Below are positions 1 through 10,762 of a stretch of 64,000 nucleotides of DNA, one piece after another. The notes under the pieces are model-generated. The model was not told where the DNA came from, searched no databases, and saw only the letters and a list, made by a program, of their open reading frames with translations. A program made the position numbers and the translations under genes. Every line of letters starts with the position of its first letter. The stretch's first letter is position 1. The DNA is from Loripinus fragilis (taxonomy: Eukaryota; Mollusca; Bivalvia; Lucinida; Lucinidae): the NCBI GenBank assembly GCA_964019695.1, contig OZ026524.1, forward strand, positions 25,336,164-25,400,163, written 5' to 3'.

Positions 1-551
1 GATACGACGAATAGAGAGAAGGTATGCAGACCTGTTACTAAGAGTAAGACGAGACAGGAAGAGTAGAGTAACGAATGAGGCAGAGCAGTTCTTTAGAGCA
101 ATATGAGACAAGACGAGTAGATGCGTAGAATAATAAAAGGACAAAAGAGTAAGGCATAGAATGATAAAGACCTGTTACAAAGAGTAGGGCGCGACAAGTA
201 GAGTAGAGTATATAATGAGGCAGTCCTTTTTCTTAGAGTAAGACCAGCCAAGAAAAGTAGAGAAAATAATGTTGCAGACCTGTTGCTAAGAAATAATTGA
301 GACACAAAGGGAAGAAAGAATGATGTAGACCTGTCCATAAGAGTAAGTTAAGCCATGAAGAATAGAGCGAAGAATAATGCAAACCTGTTGTAAAGAGTAA
401 GAGAAGACAGGAAGAGAAGAGTAAAGGAAAGGGCAGTTGTTAAATGCAAATTGAGATACTAGTAGATTCAGAAAGAGCTAGAGCAGTTGCTTAGAATAAG
501 AATGGACAAAAATGATACAATAAAGAATAATGCAGACCTGTTGCTAAGAGT

Positions 552-879
552 TTTCTGTTTGTTTGTTTTGTTGCTTTACATCCCAAGTCAACAGCTAAGG
601 TTATGGTGGGACAGTCAGTTCACCTTACAACACTTTTTCCTGGGCAAGCTTGAACAAGCCGCCAACCAGTACTTCTTGCACATATTTTTGTTAGTAACTG
701 ACAACAACCCTTCTAGAATGATTCAGCGGAAGGGAGAAGAATGGCCATAGAAATTATTCCATGATCAATCTGCAGGAAAGTATGGGACCTGGCTGGGATC
801 GATCCCACGGCCCCTGGATTTGCAGTCAGACTCGTATCTGTAGCCAGACACGCTACCGACTGCGCTATGCGACCAGGTA
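552..879 (-). mobile_element. tRNA-derived SINE, family A copy 1, full length
   Basis: On the minus strand this reads as a tRNA-like head (878-787), a body, and a 3' tail that becomes CAAA-rich near 552-575. The head has a pol III A-box-like stretch (TAGCGCAGTCGGTAG) and a B-box-like stretch around GGGATCGATCCC. The element is flanked by a perfect 13-bp target duplication, TGTTGCTAAGAGT, at 539-551 and 880-892. That marks a retrotransposition into a unit of the 54-bp minisatellite and fixes both ends. A second copy lies at 3416-3736. The 92-bp head is longer than a tRNA and its ends pair imperfectly, so it is not a working tRNA gene. Confidence 0.9.
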
Positions 880-949
880 TGTTGCTAAGAGTAGGGGGAA
901 ACAAGTAGAGTAGAGTAAAGAATAAAAAACATCCTGTTTCTAAGAAGAG

Positions 950-1171
950 ATAGGAGCACAGTGGTTCAGTGGTAAAGTGCTTGACTCAAGGCCGAGGGGC
1001 CGGGGATTCGAGCCTCATCTGCGTCACTGCGTCGTGGTCTTTGAGCAAGACACATTTACCATAGCTTAGTACTAGGTCAACTTAGAAAGACCTGTTCCTA
1101 CATAACTGAAAGATTGTTGATGGGACGTAAAGAGTCAAATCAAACAAACAAAAAAAAGAGCAAGAGAATAC
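950..1171 (+). mobile_element. tRNA-derived SINE, family B
   Basis: The head near 951-1020 has an A-box-like TGGTTCAGTGGTAAAG and a B-box-like GGGGATTCGAGCCTC. A body containing TTTGAGCAAGACACATTTACC follows. The 3' end reads GTTGATGGGACGTAAAG and then a CAAACAAACAAA-type tail. The head differs from family A, but the 3' tail is clearly related to it. An 8-bp AAGAAGAG at 942-949 and 1172-1179 is a possible target duplication, so the ends are approximate. There is no coding capacity. Confidence 0.75.
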
Positions 1172-1500
1172 AAGAAGAGCATAGGGAAGTGTCGCAGACC
1201 TGTTGCTAAGAGTTAAATGTGAAAAAAAAACTTGTAGATTCAGAAAGGTCTAGAGCAGTTGCTTTGAATAAGAAAAGACAAAACGGCTATGGTAAAGAAT
1301 GATGCAGCCTGTTGGTAAGAGTAGGGCGTAACAAGTAGAGTAGAGTAAAGAATGACCCAGTTGTGTTTCGAAGAGTAAAGAGGGACAAAAAGAGCATTGG
1401 AAAGAATGTCGCTGACCTGCTGCTTAGAGTAAGAGGAGACCAGAAGAGTAAAGAGAGAAATGACAAAGACTGGTTGCTTAGACTTTAATCAGTCATTTTT

Positions 1501-2986
1501 ATCAGACAGTGGATGCATGACTCTATCAGATATAGGATGCATGACTCTGACAGCGGATGCAGTAGACACTCTTTCAGCGGATGCAGGACTCTCTCCATCA
1601 GACAGCGGAAGCAGGAGGCACTCTATGAGACAGCGGATGCATGAAGCACTCTATCAGATAGCGAATGTAGGAGTCAGTATATCAGACAGCGGATGCAGGA
1701 TTCACTGTATCACACAACGGATGCAGAAAGCACTCTTTCAGATAGCGGATGGAGGCGTTTCATTATCTGACAGTGGGTTCAGGAGGCACTCAATGACACA
1801 AAGCATGCATGACTATATCAGACAGTATATACAGGAGACATGCTGTCAAACAGCAGATGCAGGAGTCTCTTTATCAGACAGCTGATACAGGAGACATTTT
1901 TTTCAGACAGCGGATCAGGAGACACTCTATGATACAGTGGATTCAGGTCTTTCTCTATTTGATAGCGGATGCAGATGACACTCATTCAGAGAGCTTTATC
2001 AAATGGTGGATGCATAAGAAACTCGATCAAAAATCGAATAAAGGACTCTCTATCAGACAACAGATTCAGGACTCTAACTGTCAAACAGAAGATGCAGGAC
2101 TCTATTCGACAGGGGATGCAGGAGTCATTCTATGAGACAGCGAATGCAGGAGTCTCTCTATCAGACAGGGGATTCAGGAATCTTTCTATCAGGAGGCGGA
2201 TGCATTAGTCTCTCTATCAAATAGGAGTCACTAAATGAATCAGCGGATGCAGGAGAGACTATCAGAAAGGAGCTGCAGGAGTCTTTTATTATATCAGACA
2301 TCGGATGCAGGACTTTCTCTTACAAAGAATGCTGTAGTCACTCCATCAGCAACACTCTATGATACAGAGGATGCAGGTCTTTCTCTTTTCAAAAGTGGAT
2401 TCAGAAGGCACTCTTTCAGACAGCGGATGTAGGATTCACTCTATCAAACATCGGATGCAGGACTCTCAATCAGACAGCAGATGCAGTACTCTCTCTATCA
2501 GACAGCGGATGCAGGAGTCATTCTGTGATACAGCGGATGCAGGATTTATCAGACAGCAGATACAGTAATTCTGCTATCAGACATCGATTGCAGGGGAAAT
2601 CTATCATACATTCGATGCAAGAGTATCTGTAATATACAGAAGATGCAGGCGTCTCTCTATCAGACAGCGGGTGAAGAAGTCTCTCTATCAGACAGCGGAT
2701 GCAGGGCTCATTTTATCGGGAGTCTGGTGCAGGAGTCTCTATGAGACATCCGATGAAGCAGACACTCCATCACACTGGAGATGCAAGACTCTCTCTATTA
2801 GACATCAGATGCAGGACTCTCTCTCTTATAGACAGCGAATGCAGGAGTCACTCTACGAGACAGCGACTGCATGAGACACTCTACCTGACAACAGATGCAG
2901 AACTCTCTATACAATACAGCGGATGCTAGACTCTCTCTAGCAGAAAGCGGATGCAGGAGTCTCTGCTTGTATATCAGACAGCAGGT
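1501..2986 (+). repeat. 28-bp satellite array, diverged left-edge segment
   Basis: Tandem 28-bp units begin at about 1501 with ATCAGACAGTGGATGCATGA. Units here are more diverged than in the interior, with small indels, lost cores and many GCATGA or GATTCAGG variants. That is the pattern expected at a satellite edge where homogenisation is weak. From about 2700 the segment becomes the module that precedes the first spacer, containing ATTTTATCGGGAGTCTGGTG and TCTCTTATAGACAGCG. Open frames of 60-140 codons here are three-frame products of the repeat. Confidence 0.9.
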
Positions 2987-3160
2987 GCAATAGAAAACTA
3001 ATGGGTGCAAGTTTCTCGTTTTTGAATAACTTATTTACCCTGAAGTATACAGAGCTGACTTGTATACTCTATCTAGAGCTTGAAAGCAAACATTGAGGAT
3101 CAGGGACTTGGCTCTAAATGGGGTGGCTTAAAGACATTTTGTGCATAAATCAGCACGGAT
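2987..3160 (+). repeat. Array spacer S1 (about 174 bp, non-28-bp sequence)
   Basis: This is the first of seven copies of a non-satellite spacer, running from GCAAT(A)GAAAACTA to CACGGAT just before ATGCAGGTATCTCC. It includes TTTTGAATAACTTATTTACC and the short inverted repeat AGTATACA...TGTATACT with a 9-nt loop. This copy is somewhat diverged: it has a GCATAAATCAGCACGG ending, and the small frame seen after other copies is closed by a stop. Confidence 0.85.
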
Positions 3161-3415
3161 ATGCAGGTATCTCCCTATAAGACATGGGATGCAGTAAAAA
3201 CTCTATCAAACAGCGAGTTCAGAACTTTATCAGAAAGGGGATGCAGGAAAAACTCTATCAGACAGCGAGTTCAGAACTTTATCAGAATGCGGGTACAGGA
3301 GACACTCTATCAGACAGGAGATGCAAGAGTCTCTATAAGACAGCGGATGCAGGAGAAACTCTTATCAGACAGGAGATGCAGGATTCTCTATATCAAACAG
3401 CGAATGCAGGAGTCT
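3161..3415 (+). repeat. 28-bp satellite array, post-spacer module
   Basis: Diverged 28-bp units follow S1, with the post-spacer signature (TCTCCCTATAAGACATGGGATGCAG, then units with AGCGAGTTCAG and GAAACTCTATCAG). An internal near-repeat of about 56 bp is visible around 3190-3290. The segment is cut by a SINE insertion at 3416. Confidence 0.8.
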
Positions 3416-3736
3416 TTGTTTGTTTTTGTTGCTTTACGTCCCATGTCAACAGCTATGGTCATTGCGGGATGGTCAGTTCACTTAACCACACTTTTTCCTG
3501 GGCAGGCTTGAGCAAGCGGTTAACCAGTAATTTGTGCACATACTTTCGCTTGTAACTGACAACAACCCTTCTTGAATAAATCAGCGGAAGGGAAGAGAAT
3601 GACCGTAGAAATTATTTCATGATCAATCTCCACGAAAGTATGGTACCGGGCCGGGATCGAACTCGCGACCCCTGGATCTGCAGTCAGACACGCATCTGTA
3701 GCCAGACACGTTACTGACTGCGCTACGCGGCCCGGT
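3416..3736 (-). mobile_element. tRNA-derived SINE, family A copy 2
   Basis: Collinear with 552-879 over its whole length, also on the minus strand. The tail is at 3416-3440, a body shared with copy 1 follows (for example around ACTGACAACAACCCTTCT), and a 92-bp tRNA-like head lies at 3645-3736. The head ends ACCGGGCC (3645-3652) and GGCCCGGT (3729-3736) are perfect reverse complements, like an acceptor stem. The A-box lies near 3711-3725 and the B-box near 3651-3664. With the adjoining tRNA-like segment it is bounded by CAGGAGTCT at 3407-3415 and 3828-3836. That motif is also common in the array, so it is weak evidence for a target duplication. Confidence 0.85.
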
Positions 3737-3738
3737 AA

Positions 3739-3827
3739 AAGAGCAGCCTGTGAGATTCGAACCTAAAGTAAATTCTTTGTGGTTTAGTAATCCTCCTCGC
3801 TACCAATTGAGCTAACTCGAATCGATA
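3739..3827 (-). mobile_element. Second tRNA-like head fused 5' of SINE A copy 2
   Basis: On the minus strand this shows an A-box-like TTAGCTCAATTGGTAGCG (3799-3815) and a B-box-like GGTTCGAATCTC (3752-3763). Their spacing is near that of a tRNA, but no acceptor stem closes, so it is not a working tRNA gene. It lies directly upstream, in transcription sense, of the family A head. No satellite sequence lies between them, and the pair sits between the two CAGGAGTCT flanks. A dimeric SINE or a SINE inserted at the end of another are both possible. Confidence 0.5.
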
Positions 3828-5773
3828 CAGGAGTCTCTCTATCAGACAGCGGATGCAGGAGACATTCTCAGACACCAGACGCAGGAGTCTCTCTATCAGA
3901 CAGCGGATGCAGGAGGTACTCTTTCAGACAGCGGATGCAAGAGTATCTCTATCAGACAGCAGTAGCAGGAGACACTCTAACAGACAGGAGATGCAGGAGT
4001 CTCTCTATCAAACAGCAGATGCATGAGTGTCTCTATCAGAGAGCGGATGCTGGAGACACTCTAACAGACAGCAGATGCAGGAGTCTGTCTATAAGACAGT
4101 GGATGCAGAAGACACTCTATTAGACAGGAGATGCAAGAGTCTCTCTATCAGACATCGGATGCAGGTCTCTCTTCATTAGACAGCGGAAGCAGGAGTCTCT
4201 CTATCAGACACAGGATGCAGGAGACACTCTATAAGACAGTGGTTGCAGATGTCTTTCTATCAGAAAGCGGATGCAGGAGACACTTTATCAGACAGCGGAT
4301 GCAGAATTCTCTCTATCACACAGCGGATGGATGCAGACGATACTCAATCAGACAGGGGATGCAGGAGTCTCTGTATCAGACATCAGATGCAGCTCTCTAT
4401 TCATCAGACAACGGTTGCAGGAGTCTCTCTATCGGCCAGCGGATGTAGGGGACACTCTACCAGACAACGGATGCAGGAGTCTATCAGACAGCTGATGCAG
4501 GAGACACTTTGTCAGACAACGGTAACAGGGGTCTTTCTACCAGAATGCAGGTACAGGAGACACTCTATCAGACAGGAGATGCAGGATTCCTCCATCAGAA
4601 ATTTGATGGATATCTTTCTTTATCAGACAACGAATGCAGGAGCATCTCTATCAAACAGCAGATGAAGGAGACAGTCTATCAGACATCGGATCAGGAGTCT
4701 CTCTATTAGACAGCGGACCTATGAGATACTCTATTTGACAGCCAATGCAGGAGTCTCTCTATCAGACATCGGATGCAGGTCTCTTTTTATCAGACAGCGA
4801 AAATGCAGGAGTCTCTCTCTCATACAGTGGATGCAGGATACCATCTATCAGACAGCCTATGCAGGAGACACTCTATCAGACAGCCGATGGGGGAGTCTCT
4901 CTATCAAACAGCGGGTGCAGGAGACAGTATGTCAGAAAGCTGATGCAGGAATCTCTCTATCAGACAGCAGATGCAGGAGATACTCTATCAGATAGAGGAT
5001 GCAGGAGTCTCTCTATCATACAGCCAATGCAGGAGTCTCTCTATCCGAAAGCGGATGCAGGAGACAGTCTATCAGACAGCGGATGCATCAGACACACTAT
5101 TAGACAACCGATGCAGTCGTCTCTCTATCAGACAGCGGATGCAGGAGACACTCTATCAGACAGCGGTCGCAAGAGTCTTGATATCAGACAGCGGAAGCAG
5201 GAGATACTCTATTAGACAGCTGATGCAGGAGTCTCTCTATATCACACAGCTGATACAGGAGACACTTTATCAGACAGCGGATGCAGGGGTCTCTCTATCA
5301 GCAGCGGATGCAGGAGATAATCTTTTAGACAGCAGATGCAGAAGTCTCTATATCAGACAGCGGATGCAGGAGTCACTTCATCAGACAGCGATTGCAGGAG
5401 ACAATCTATCAACCAGCGGTTGCACGAGTCTCTTTATCAGACAGCGGATGCAGGAGTCTCTCTATCAGACAGCGGATGCAGGACGCATTTTATCAAGAGT
5501 CTTGTGCAGGAGTTCCTCTATGAGACATCGGATGCAGTAGACACTCTATCACACTGGTGATGCAGACTCTCTCTATTAGACATCAGATGCAGGACTCTCT
5601 CTTTCTCTTATAGAATATAGACAGCTGATGCAGGAGTCACTACCAGACAACGACTGCGCTAGACACTCTATCTGACAACAGATGCAGTACTCTTTTTACA
5701 AGACAGCGGATGTTAGACTCTCTCTAGCAGAAAGCGGATGCAGGAGCCTCTGCTTGTATATCAGACAGCAGGT
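3828..5773 (+). repeat. 28-bp satellite array with pre-spacer module
   Basis: Continuous 28-bp units, moderately diverged. From about 5315 (GATAATCTTTTAGACAGC) the segment is the ~0.46-kb module that leads into spacer S2. Its landmarks are ATTTTATCAAGAGTCTTGTG, CACACTGGTGATGCAG, TTATAGAATATAGACAGC and TCTCTCTAGCAGAAAGCGG. The same ordered landmarks recur before S4, S5 and S6. Confidence 0.9.
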
Positions 5774-5946
5774 GCAATAAAAACTATCGGGTGCAATTTT
5801 CTCGCTTTTGAATAACTTATTTACCCTGAAGTATACAGAGCTGACTTGTATACTCTATCTAGAGCTTGAAAGCATCCATTGAGGGTCAGGGACTTGACTC
5901 TAAATGGGGTGGCTTAAAGACATTTCGTGCAGAAATCAGACCGGAT
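5774..5946 (+). repeat. Array spacer S2 (173 bp)
   Basis: A near-identical relative of S3-S6. The 8-bp inverted repeat AGTATACA (5830-5837) and TGTATACT (5847-5854) is intact around a 9-nt loop. The copy carries ATGGGGTGGCTTAAAGAC where later copies have ATGAAGTGG. There are no 28-bp units inside. Confidence 0.9.
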
Positions 5947-8900
5947 ATGCATGTATCTCCCTATCAGACATTGGATGCAGGAGACAATCTATCAAACAGC
6001 GAGTTCAAGACTTTATAAGACAGCCGATGTAGGAGAAACTGTAATAGACAGGAGATGCAAGAGTCTCTATCAGACAGTGGATGCAAGAGAAACTCTATCA
6101 GAGAGGAGATGCAGGAGTATCTCCATCAGACAGCGGATGCCGGAGACACTCCATCAGACAGGAAACGCAGGTTTCTCTCTATCAGACATCGGATCAGGAG
6201 TCTCTCTATTAGACAGCGGACCTAGGAGATACTCTATTTGACAGCCAATGCAGGAGACACTCTCAGACAGCGGATGCAGGAGTCTTTATATCAGACAGTT
6301 GATGCAGAAATACTTTTTCAGTCATCGGATGCAGGTGTCTCTCTATCAAACAGCGGATGCAGGAGACTCTCTATCAGACAGCGATGCAGGAGACTATCAG
6401 ACAGCAGATTCAGTAATCTATCTATTAGACAGCGGATGCAGGAGAATCTCTATTAGACAGCGTATGCAGGAGACACTCTATCAGACATCGAATGCAGGAG
6501 ACTCTCTATCAGACAGTGGATGCAGGAGACCCTCTATCAGACAGCGGAAGCAGGAGTATCTTCATTAGACAGCGGATGCAGGAGTCTCTCTATCAGACAG
6601 CAGATGCAGAAGTCTCTCTACCAGACAGCATATGCAGGAGACACTCTATCAGACAGCGGATGCAGGAGTCTCTCTATCAGACAGCGGATGCAGGAGTCTC
6701 CCTATCAGACAGCAGATACAGGAGACTCTCTATCAGACAGCGGATGCAGGAGTATCTCTATCAGATAGCGGATGCAGGAGACACTCTATCAGACAGTGGA
6801 TGCAAGAGACTCTCTATCAGACAGGGGGTGCAGTAGTCTTTCCATCAGACAGCGGATGCAGAAAACATTCTATCAGTCAGCGGATGCAGGAGTCTCTCCG
6901 TCAGACACTGGGTGCAGTAGACATTCTGTCAGACAGCGGATGCAGGATACATTCTATCAGACAGTGGGTGCAGGAGTCTCTCTATCAGATGGCGGATGCA
7001 GGAGCATCTCCATCTGACAGCGGATGCCGTTGTTTCTCCATCAGACAGCAGATCGGGAGACTCCCTATCAGACAGCGGCTGCAGGAGACACTCTATCAGA
7101 CAGTGGATGCAGGTGTTTCTCCATCAGATAGCAGATGAAGGAGACTCTCTATATCAGACAGCGGATGCAGGTGGCTCTCTATCAGACAGCGGATGCTGAA
7201 TGCACTCTATCAGACAGCGGATGCAGGAGACTCTCTATGAGACAGCAGATACAGTAGACACTCTATTAGACAGCGGATGCAGGAGTATCTCCATCTGACA
7301 GCGGATGCCGGAGTTTCTCCATCAGACAGCAGATCAGGAGACTCTCTTTTAGACAGTGGATGAAGGAGACTCTCTATCAGACAGCGGATGCAGGTGTCTC
7401 TCCATCAGACAGCAGATGAAAGAGACTCTCTATTAGACAGCGGATGCAGGAGGCTCTCTATCAGATAGCGGATGCAGGATGCACTCTATCAGACAGCGGA
7501 TGCAAGAGACTCTCCATCAGACATCGGATGCAGGAGACTCTCTATCAGACAGCGGATGCAGGAGACTCTCTTTCAGACATGGGATACAGGAAAATCTCTA
7601 TCAGACAGCGGATGCAGGAGACACTATCAGACAGCGGATGCAGGAGACTCTCCATCAGACAGCGGATACAGGAGTATATCCATCAGACAGCAAATGCAGG
7701 AGTATCTCCATTAGACAGCGGATGCAGGAGACTCTCTATCAGACAGCGGATGCCAGAGACTCTCTATCAGACAGCGGATGCAGGTGTTTCTCTATCAGAC
7801 AGCGGATGCAGGAGTCTCTCTATCAGACAGAGAATGCAGGAGATGCTCTATCAGACAGCGGATGCAGGAGGCTCTCTATCAGGCTGCGGATGCAGGAGTC
7901 TCTCTATCAGACTTCGGATGCAGGAGACACTCTATTAGACAGCGAATGCAGGAGACTTTCAGTTTCTATCAAACAGCAAATGCAGGAGACTCTCTATCTG
8001 ACAGCGGATGCAGGAGACTTCCTATCAGACAGCTGATGCAGGAGAATCACTATCAGACAGCGAAGCAGGAGACACTCTATCAGACAGCGGATACAGGAGT
8101 CTCTCCATCAGACAGCGGATGCTGGAGTATTTCCATCAGAGAGCGAATGCAGGTGACACTCTATCAGACAGCGGTTGCAGAAGACTCTCTATTAGACAGC
8201 TGATGCAGGAGACTCTCTATTAGACAGCTGATGCAGGAGACTCCCTATCAGACAGCGGATGCATGGGGCTCTCTATCCGACAGCGGGTGCAGGAGACTCT
8301 ATCAGAGAGCGGATGCATGAGACACTCTATCAAACAGCCGATACAGGAGTCTCTCAATCAGACAGCGGATGCAGGAGTACCTCCATCAGACAGCGGATGC
8401 AGGAGTTTCTCTATCAGACAGCGAATGCAGGAGACTCTCTGTCAGACAGCGGATGCAAGAGTCTCTCTATCAGACAGCGGATACAGGATACTATCTATCA
8501 GACAGCAGATACAGGAGACACTCTATCAGATAGCAGATGCAGGAGTATCTAGATCAGAGAGCGGATGCAGGAGTATCTCCCTCAGACAGCGGATGCAGGA
8601 GTATCTGCATCAGACAGCAGATGCAGGATGCACTCTATCAGAGAGGGGATGCAGGGGACTTTCTATCAGACAGCGGATTCAGGAGACTCTCTATCAGACA
8701 GCGGATGCAGGACTATCTCTATCAGACAGTGGATGCAGGAGTCTCTCTATCAGACAGCAGATGCAGGAGACACTCTATCAAAGAGCAGATGCGGCAGTAT
8801 CATTATCTGACATTGGATGCAGGAGTATATTCATCAGACCAGAAATTCAGGAGACTCTCTTTCAGACAGCGGATGCAGGAGTCTCATAATCAGAAAGCTG

Positions 8901-8996
8901 ATGCAGGAGTATATCTATCAGACAGCGGATGCAGAAGTATCTCCATCAGGCATTACATGCAGGAGACACTCTATCAGACAGCGGATGCAGGAGATA
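5947..8996 (+). repeat. 28-bp satellite array, + orientation
   Basis: The post-spacer module (about 5950-6240) is followed by regular 28-bp units. Common unit endings are GACTCTCTAT, GTCTCTCTAT, GTATCTCCAT and GACACTCTAT. The segment ends at an orientation switch near 8997. Confidence 0.92.
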
Positions 8997-10397
8997 GAAA
9001 GAGAAGCTCCTGCATCCGCTGTCTCATAGAGTGTCTGCTGCATCCGCTGTCTGATAGAGTGACTCCTGCATTCGCTGTCAGATGGAGATACTCCTGCACC
9101 TGCTGTCTGATAGAGTGTCTCCTGTATCTGCTGTGTGATAGTTAGTCTCCTATATCTGCTGTCTGATAGAGCGACTCTTGCATCCGCTGTCTGACAGAGT
9201 CTCCTGCATCGGCTGTTTAATAGAGAGTCTCATGCATTCGCTGTCTGATAGAGAGACTCCTACATCCGCTTTCTGATAGAGAGACACCTGCGTCCGTTGC
9301 ATGATAGAGAGTCCCTTGCATCCGCTGTCTGATTGAGAGACTCAGGCATCCGCTGTCTAATGGAGATACTCCTGCATCCGCTGTCTGATAGAAAGACACC
9401 TGCATCGGCTGTCTACTAGAGGGACACCTGCATCCGCTGTCTGAAAGAGACTCTTTTGCATCCGCTGTCTGATGGAGATACTCCTGCATCCGCTGTCTGA
9501 TTGAGTTACTCCTGCATCCGCTGTCTGATAGAGACTCTCCTGCATCCGCTGTCTGATAGAAAGTCCCCTGCATCCCCTCTCTGATAGAGTGCATCCTGCA
9601 TCTGCTGTCTGATGCAGATACTCCTGCATCCGCTGTCTGAGGGAGATACTCCTGCATCCGCTCTCTGATCTAGATACTCCTGCATCTGCTATCTGATAGA
9701 GTGTCTCCTGTATCTGCTGTCTGATAGATAGTATCCTGTATCCGCTGTCTGATAGAGAGACTCTTGCATCCGCTGTCTGACAGAGAGTCTCCTGCATCAA
9801 CTGTTTGATAGAGAGTCTCATGCCATAGCTGTCTGATAGAGAGACACATGCATCCGTTGCCTGATAGAGAGTCCCTTGCATCCGCTGTCTGATTGAGAGA
9901 CTTCTGAATCTGCTGTCTTATGGATCTTCCTGCATCCGCTGTCTGATAGAGAGACACCTGCATCCGCTGTCTACTAAAGGGACACCTGCATCCGCTGTCT
10001 GAAAGAGACTCTCCTCGTCTGCTGTCTGATGGAGTCATCCTTCATCTGCAGTCTGATTGAGCTACTCCTGCATCCGCTGTCTGATAGAGACTCTCCTGTA
10101 TTCGCTGTCTTAGAGAAAGTCCCCTGCATCCGCTTTCTAATAGAGTGCATCCTGCATCTGCTGTCTGGTGGAGATACTCCTGTATCCGCTGTCTGATGGA
10201 GATACTCCTGCATCCGCTGTCTGCGGGAGATACTCCTGCGTCCGCTCTCTGATGGAGATACTCCTGCATCCGCTGTCTGATATAGTGTCTCCTGCATCCA
10301 CTGCCTGATAGAGAGTTTCTTGCATTCGCTGTCTGATAGACAGTCTCCTGCACCGCTGTCTGATAGAGAGTCTCCTGCAACCGCTGTGTGATAGAGT
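8997..10397 (-). repeat. 28-bp satellite array, inverted block 1
   Basis: Units read as the reverse complement here (CTCCTGCATCCGCTGTCTG and variants), and the open frames move to the minus strand. At the left junction an 18-bp arm, AGACAGCGGATGCAGGAG, faces its exact complement across a 13-nt loop (loop about 8993-9005). At the right junction, near 10398, reverse units (GATAGAGTGCC) meet forward units (TCTCCATCAG). Confidence 0.93.
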
Positions 10398-10762
10398 GCC
10401 TCTCCATCAGACCTGCGGATGCAGTAGTATCTTCATCAGACAGCGGATGCAGAAGACACTCTCTCAGACAGTAGATGCAGGAGACATTCTATCAGACAGC
10501 GGATGCAAGAGACACTCTAACAGACAGTGGATGCAGGAGACTCTCTCTCAGGCAGCGAAAGCAGGAGACTCTCTATCTGACAGCGAAGCTAGAGACTCTA
10601 TCAGACAACAGATGCATGAGACACTCTATCAGACAGCCGATACAGGAGTCTCTCAATCAAACAGCAGATGCAGGAGTATATCAATCAGACAGCGGATGCA
10701 GGAGTATCACCATCAGACAGCGGATGCAGGAGACACTCTATCAGACAGTGGATGCAATAGAT
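10398..10762 (+). repeat. 28-bp satellite array, + island between inverted blocks
   Basis: About 365 bp, or 13 units, in forward orientation between two reverse blocks. Its right end (GCAATAGATAGAGAGAGAGG) resembles the right end of the preceding + segment (GGAGATAGAAAGAGAAG). The + to - junction therefore appears to be duplicated rather than formed twice. Confidence 0.9.

Larger units (their letters stand above)
1..1500 (+). repeat. Degenerate ~54-bp minisatellite, interrupted by two SINEs
   Basis: Diverged copies of a unit of about 54 bp can be seen. A landmark reading GCAGACCTGTTGCTAAGAGT or a close variant recurs near 27, 168, 274, 325, 379, 533, 1196, 1302 and 1412, followed by purine-rich text such as GACAGGAAGAGTAGAGTAAAG. 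Neighbouring clear copies are 52-54 bp apart (274, 325, 379); other copies are more decayed. The unit shares no obvious sequence with the 28-bp satellite that starts near 1501. SINEs at 552-879 and about 950-1171 interrupt it. Short frames here are not conserved between units, so I call no gene. Confidence 0.75.

Noticed and set aside
487..750. 87-codon open frame
   Set aside because: It lies mostly inside SINE A copy 1, antisense to it, and the equivalent frame is not kept in copy 2.
787..878. Functional tRNA gene on the minus strand
   Set aside because: It is the head of a SINE with a 13-bp target duplication and a 3' tail; it is 92 bp long and its ends pair imperfectly.
3161..3555. Open frames of 116 and 123 codons after the first spacer
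   Set aside because: They run from satellite units into the antisense of a SINE, a chance fusion.
3739..3827. Functional tRNA gene on the minus strand
   Set aside because: A- and B-box-like motifs are present but no closing acceptor stem is seen, and it adjoins a SINE head.
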